Assembly: GCA_020026225.1 (NCBI GenBank)
Contig: JAHHQU010000032.1
Coordinates: 1-26,245, forward strand
Source: Phocaeicola sp.
Lineage (GTDB): Bacteria; Bacteroidota; Bacteroidia; Bacteroidales; Bacteroidaceae
Direction of reading: 5' to 3'
DNA length: 26,245 nt
This document shows positions 22,701 through 26,245 of the stretch, piece by piece (positions within the stretch are counted from its first letter, which is position 1; every line of letters begins with the position of its first letter). Made by a program: the position numbers and the translations under genes. Below the pieces are notes generated by a model. The model searched no databases and was not told where the DNA came from. It was given only the letters and a program-made list of their open reading frames with translations.

Positions 22701-23126
22701 TCAAGCTTCTTTTGCCTTGAAAGCAAGGGCATACATACGCATTTGTTTTACCATTGCTAACAGACCGTTGCTTCGGGTAGGTGAGAGGTGTTCCTTCAGA
22801 CCGATCTTTTCAATGAAATAAAGGTCGTTCTCCAAAATTTCGTCTGGAGTATGTCCTGATACGACTTGGATAAGAAGTGCTACGATACCTTTTACAATCA
22901 GAGCATCACTCTCAGCTTGGAAGATGATTTTACCATCCACCAGGTCGGCCTGTAGCCATACACGGCTTTGGCAACCGTCAATCAAGTTCTGGTCTGTTTT
23001 GTATTTTTCATCCAGTGGCTCTTGTTCGCTGCCAAGGTCAATCAGTAGTTGGTACTTGTCCATCCAATCATCGAAGTCGCTGAATTCTTCGATGACTTCG
23101 TCTTGTAATTCGTTGATTGTTTTCAT
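22701..23126 (-). CDS. sufE: SufE-family sulfur acceptor protein
   Basis: SufE takes persulfide sulfur from the cysteine desulfurase SufS for Fe-S cluster assembly. The reactive Cys52 lies in LIDGCQSRVWL (48-58), and the family's C-terminal SPTRSNGL motif is present. The 141-residue length is normal. No suf genes are next to it; instead it starts 18 bases after the stop of an M28 lipoprotein gene on the same strand, with which it is probably co-transcribed. Confidence 0.95.
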   Translation of the reverse strand: MKTINELQDEVIEEFSDFDDWMDKYQLLIDLGSEQEPLDEKYKTDQNLIDGCQSRVWLQADLVDGKIIFQAESDALIVKGIVALLIQVVSGHTPDEILENDLYFIEKIGLKEHLSPTRSNGLLAMVKQMRMYALAFKAKEA

Positions 23127-23144
23127 TTTATTTCTTTTTAGTTT

Positions 23145-24149
23145 TTATTTTTCGTTGTATATGACTTGAAGAACGGTTTGACCGACCGCTTGTAAAGTAT
23201 TGCGGTTGATGTGTTCCATGTTATCATCTTGGGTATGCCAGGTCGGATTGAATCCGTTTCGACTTCTGATGTCAAAATCGATGATATCTACACAAGGAAT
23301 TTGACGGAAACGATTTACATAAACATGGTCATCCACCACCTCGCCACCGTTTTCTTTAATGAAGTAACGGTTGAATCCCAGCTTATGAGCTGCTTTCCAT
23401 ATTTTCTTCATGGCTGAATGAGCGGTACGTTGTGTGTATCCTTCATAGAAGAAGGAAGCATTTTCACCGCCTACCATATCCAAAAGGATGCCAAATCGTG
23501 CCTTGTAATTACTTACGTGAGGAATGCGTCCCCAATATTGTGATCCCAGGCACCAGGTGTCTTCTTTGTGTCTTCCTTCGTAGAAATCAGGAGTACCATA
23601 ATCTTCTGCATCAAAGAAAATCAGGTCGATTCCAATGGAGGGAGCTTGTTGCTGTAATTGACGTGCCACTTCAAGAAGCACTCCTACGCCGCTGGCTCCG
23701 TCGTTGGCTCCGTCAATAGGTGTACGATGAAACTTTTCTTCATCGTTATCTGAATACGGACGGCAGTCCCAATGAGCACAGAGCATGACACGCTTCTTGG
23801 CGTCAGGGTTATATGCTCCGATGATGTTGCGGGCCTTCAGAATCGTTCCGTCATAGGCTACCAGATCTGCATATTGGTTGTACACCTTGGCACCGAATCT
23901 TTCCAATTGTTCGGCTAAATACGTTCCGCAAGCTTGGTGCGCTTTTGTATTCGGAACACGAGGACCGAACTTCACTTGTTCGGCAATGTAGTTGTAGGCA
24001 CTATCTGCATTGAAGGCAGGAACCTGTACGGAACTTTCTATTTCTGTCTTTTCAGCTTTCGTATCGCTTTTACTGCTGCTTCCACATGAGATGAAAGCAA
24101 CTCCCAAGAATAGGAGAGAAGCGGATATTGCTTTATTCAATGATTTCAT
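23145..24149 (-). CDS. M28-family lipoprotein, glutaminyl cyclase-like
   Basis: The signal peptide ends in a lipobox (FISC, Cys22) followed by a Ser/Lys-rich linker, so the protein should be membrane-anchored. The M28-fold blocks are in order: AHWDCRPYSD (His126, Asp128), IDGANDGASGVGVLLE (Asp150), FFDAEDYG (Glu182, Asp183), LLDMVGG (Asp224) and TWHTQDDN (His305). The opening PNTKAHQACGTYLAEQL plus the TWHTQDDN ending are more like bacterial type I glutaminyl-peptide cyclotransferases (as in Porphyromonas) than like aminopeptidases. The reaction would turn N-terminal Gln of exported proteins into pyroglutamate. A peptidase role cannot be excluded. Promoter at 24176-24206; sufE follows. Confidence 0.85.
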   Translation of the reverse strand: MKSLNKAISASLLFLGVAFISCGSSSKSDTKAEKTEIESSVQVPAFNADSAYNYIAEQVKFGPRVPNTKAHQACGTYLAEQLERFGAKVYNQYADLVAYDGTILKARNIIGAYNPDAKKRVMLCAHWDCRPYSDNDEEKFHRTPIDGANDGASGVGVLLEVARQLQQQAPSIGIDLIFFDAEDYGTPDFYEGRHKEDTWCLGSQYWGRIPHVSNYKARFGILLDMVGGENASFFYEGYTQRTAHSAMKKIWKAAHKLGFNRYFIKENGGEVVDDHVYVNRFRQIPCVDIIDFDIRSRNGFNPTWHTQDDNMEHINRNTLQAVGQTVLQVIYNEK

Positions 24150-24175
24150 AATAAAAAAGTTTGAATTACCGTGGA

Positions 24176-24206
24176 CAAAGTTACATTAATTATTCCTTTG
24201 TTGAAA
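24176..24206 (-). promoter_or_regulatory. Promoter of the M28-sufE unit
   Basis: On the minus strand TAACTTTG (24183-24176) lies 19 bases after TTTC (24206-24203), 27 bases before the ATG. The rest of 24207-24364 shows no gene and no clear terminator. Confidence 0.5.
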
Positions 24207-24364
24207 CCTCTGGATAAGTTTTGTGTAACGGATTAGTTCCATGGTAACATTGGGTTTGTATATTCTAAAAAGATAAAGTCATTTCTTCTTGTCTCTTCTT
24301 TACAGGAACTCGAGAATAGGGAATCATTCAGCTTGACATCAACAATCTTTTTAGCGGATGCATC

Positions 24365-26137
24365 TTACAACTGTAGTGAAGCTTGTTTCTGCACTTCTTC
24401 CATGACACGAAGGAAATTGCCGCCCCAAATCAAACGGATATCGTCTTCACTGTAGCGTTCGTGCATCAACCTGCGAGTAAAGTTGATGAGTTCTGAAGAA
24501 TCGTTGCATCCGATGATACCGCCATCTCCGTCAAAATCAGTACCCAATCCTACGTGTTCCACGCCTACCAGATTGACGATGTGGTTCAGGTGTTCGATAG
24601 CATCACATATCGTGGCAGGTCGGTCTGAACGGAGGAAACCGCTATAAAGACAGACTTGGATCACGCCACCTTTTTTAGCCAGTGCTTTGATTTGTTCATC
24701 GTATAAGTTTCGTGGATGGTCACAGAGTGCACGGCAAGATGAGTGGGAACAGACTACAGGAAGGCGACTGATATCCAGTGTGTCGTAGAACGTTTGTACA
24801 CCGGCATGCGATAAATCGACCATCATACCCACACGGTTCATTTCGTGGATTACCTGCTCTCCGAATGCAGACACTCCCAGATTTTCTTCGTTGTAACGTG
24901 CCGAACCGCAGATGTCGTTGTTACCATTATGGCAGAGTGTCATGTATACGATTCCCCGTTTTCGGAAACGTTCCACATTGGTTAAATCTTTGCCGATGGC
25001 ATATCCGTTTTCAATTCCTAACATAATTGCTTTTTTCCCGGCTGCTTTTAAACGGTACAAGTCTGTAGGCTTATATGCGATGTCTACTGCAGTGCAGTTG
25101 GCCGCCACCATTTTCTCCAGCTCATTCAAGATTCCGTCGGCTTTAGCAGTTGCAGCCAGCAAGGATTCATCGTCACGTTCTTTTTGAGGAATATAAGCCA
25201 CCATGATGGTTGCGTCCTGTCGTCCTTCCGTCATTTTGTGCAAATCCACTTTAATTTTTGGGTCACGGGTGTCGAAGCGAATTCCTTGACCGAAAAACAT
25301 AGGGGTATCGCAGTGGGTATCCAATGTCAGTACCTTGTGATGCAATTCTTTGGCTTTCTGGAATGAAAGTGCTTCACCGATTAGCCATTGGAAAAGGGGA
25401 AGCATGTATTCGTCGTGGTTGACAATGAAGCATTCTGGATGCCATTGTACTCCTATCATAGCCTTGTATTCTGTGCTTTCGATAGCTTCAATCACTCCAT
25501 CGGTAGCTCGAGCTGTCACTCGGAAACCTGGGGCCGTTTCTTTAACGGCTTGGTGATGGAATGAATTGACCGCCAACTTTTCTGTGTGGAACAGATTGGC
25601 GAGAATGCTGTCTGGTTCCAAGTTCACGGTATGTGAAGCATAAGCACGGTCAAGGTCTTGGCTGTGCTTGATGTGCGGTCCTTCGCTTTGCGTATCAATG
25701 TCTTGGTAGAGGGTACCTCCCAAAGCTGCATTCATAACTTGGATGCCTCGGCAGATACCCAAGATTGGAATTTGTCGGTTGGCTGCCAGACGGACTAAAA
25801 GTAGTTCCTGCCGATCGCGGTACGGGTTGATGTTGTGCAAAGCTTCTACCGGCTCCTCGTGGAGGAAAAGAGGGTTTACATCGGCACCTCCACTTAATAA
25901 GATGCCATCTACCCGATTCAGCATTTCAATCAGAAGGTCGGTCTCTTCAAATGGAGGAATGACCAAAGGAATTCCTCCTGCTTTCAGAATGGAATTGAAA
26001 TATCCAGGAAGTAAGGACAAGTTTCCGTCGCTGACATTGCCGGTAATACCGATTACCGGGGCTTTCTTAGAAGTTGAAAAATGATTGTGAATCTTTTGAT
26101 AGTCGGATTCGGTATCGAATGTTTGATATGTTTTCAT
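24365..26137 (-). CDS. Fusion: class I amidotransferase-like gamma-glutamyl hydrolase (C26) + membrane dipeptidase (M19)
   Basis: Residues ~27-255 are a Peptidase C26/PuuD-type gamma-glutamyl hydrolase: LLSGGADVNP (81-90), nucleophile Cys129 in LGICRGIQ, and His233/Glu235 in QWHPE complete the triad. Residues ~266-585 are an M19 dipeptidase: DTHCD (His275, Asp277), Glu376 in GIENG, His444 in DLSHAG, His465 in CSHSSCRAL and GTDFDGDGG (Asp534, Asp536) give a complete binuclear zinc site. Both halves look active. No signal peptide or membrane segment, so it is cytoplasmic despite the M19 family name. The frame is continuous. A plausible combined job is stepwise breakdown of gamma-glutamyl peptides (for example glutathione-type or cell-wall-derived), but this is inference. 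Single gene; -7 element 27 bases upstream. Confidence 0.93.
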   Translation of the reverse strand: MKTYQTFDTESDYQKIHNHFSTSKKAPVIGITGNVSDGNLSLLPGYFNSILKAGGIPLVIPPFEETDLLIEMLNRVDGILLSGGADVNPLFLHEEPVEALHNINPYRDRQELLLVRLAANRQIPILGICRGIQVMNAALGGTLYQDIDTQSEGPHIKHSQDLDRAYASHTVNLEPDSILANLFHTEKLAVNSFHHQAVKETAPGFRVTARATDGVIEAIESTEYKAMIGVQWHPECFIVNHDEYMLPLFQWLIGEALSFQKAKELHHKVLTLDTHCDTPMFFGQGIRFDTRDPKIKVDLHKMTEGRQDATIMVAYIPQKERDDESLLAATAKADGILNELEKMVAANCTAVDIAYKPTDLYRLKAAGKKAIMLGIENGYAIGKDLTNVERFRKRGIVYMTLCHNGNNDICGSARYNEENLGVSAFGEQVIHEMNRVGMMVDLSHAGVQTFYDTLDISRLPVVCSHSSCRALCDHPRNLYDEQIKALAKKGGVIQVCLYSGFLRSDRPATICDAIEHLNHIVNLVGVEHVGLGTDFDGDGGIIGCNDSSELINFTRRLMHERYSEDDIRLIWGGNFLRVMEEVQKQASLQL

Positions 26138-26163
26138 AAGTTAAATCTTTCTCTGAATTAGGA

Positions 26164-26171
26164 CAAATATA
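26164..26171 (-). promoter_or_regulatory. -7 element for the C26-M19 fusion gene
   Basis: TATATTTG on the minus strand matches TAnnTTTG, 27 bases before the ATG at 26137. No good -33. Bases 26172-26245 are AT-rich with nothing further recognised. Confidence 0.5.
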
Positions 26172-26245
26172 GGTATAAATTCAGATTATTTTTTCATACT
26201 ACTATGATTTTTGCAAATTTTTTATGATAAAATAGGTTTATATTT

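Noticed and set aside
1..26245. CRISPR array, insertion sequence, phage genes, tRNA or rRNA
   Set aside because: No regularly spaced repeats, transposase or integrase motifs, terminal inverted repeats around genes, or tRNA cloverleaf could be found by reading both strands.

Overview
This window reads as chromosomal core DNA of a Bacteroidales bacterium, most likely Bacteroides or Phocaeicola (inferred from protein families and signals, not from a database search). The supporting evidence is a 330-residue EF-Ts, a DUF4290 protein, a stand-alone AICAR transformylase domain, almost no Shine-Dalgarno sequences, and a TAnnTTTG -7 element upstream of about twelve separate genes, which is the Bacteroidetes sigma-ABfr type promoter. 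I see no phage, insertion sequence, CRISPR array, tRNA or rRNA. Most of the window is housekeeping.

Layout: (1) 1-1626 is the end of rpsB and all of tsf, separated by a heptad-repeat hairpin and closed by a long terminator. (2) 1728-3908 is a secreted two-domain protein, a six-hairpin glycosidase-like half fused to a SGNH/sialate O-acetylesterase-type half. (3) 4094-6360 has a divergent pair: a SUI1/YciH factor on the minus strand, and a rex - FAH hydrolase - ispF operon on the plus strand whose genes overlap as ATGA. (4) 6481-7365 is menA on the minus strand. (5) 7555-8397 is a lipoprotein metallophosphoesterase. (6) 8469-10691 is a minus-strand operon, yicC - gmk - a 58-residue two-helix membrane protein - nadD. 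(7) 10878-12164 is a periplasmic histidine acid phosphatase of the glucose-1-phosphatase type, preceded by an unusual structured leader. (8) 12634-19392 is a plus-strand cell-envelope and translation cluster: tsaB, DUF4290, murA, rimM, an M23 peptidase, dxr and rseP. (9) 19650-21221 is a POT peptide transporter. (10) 21396-22574 is a stand-alone AICAR formyltransferase. (11) 22701-24149 is an M28 lipoprotein (glutaminyl cyclase-like) followed by sufE, on the minus strand. (12) 24365-26137 is a fusion of a class I glutamine-amidotransferase-like gamma-glutamyl hydrolase with an M19 dipeptidase.

Several genes connect functionally. IspF and Dxr are two steps of the MEP isoprenoid pathway, and MenA uses a polyprenyl product of that pathway to make menaquinone. 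MurA and the M23 protein act in peptidoglycan metabolism. TsaB, RimM, EF-Ts, S2 and YciH serve translation. NadD makes the NAD whose redox state Rex senses.

I found no clear new system. The best candidates for something little described are the glycosidase-esterase fusion, the gamma-glutamyl hydrolase/dipeptidase fusion, the 58-residue membrane protein between gmk and nadD, and the hairpin-rich leader with an inverted repeat over the promoter of the phosphatase gene. MurA carries Asp where most bacteria have the fosfomycin-target Cys.
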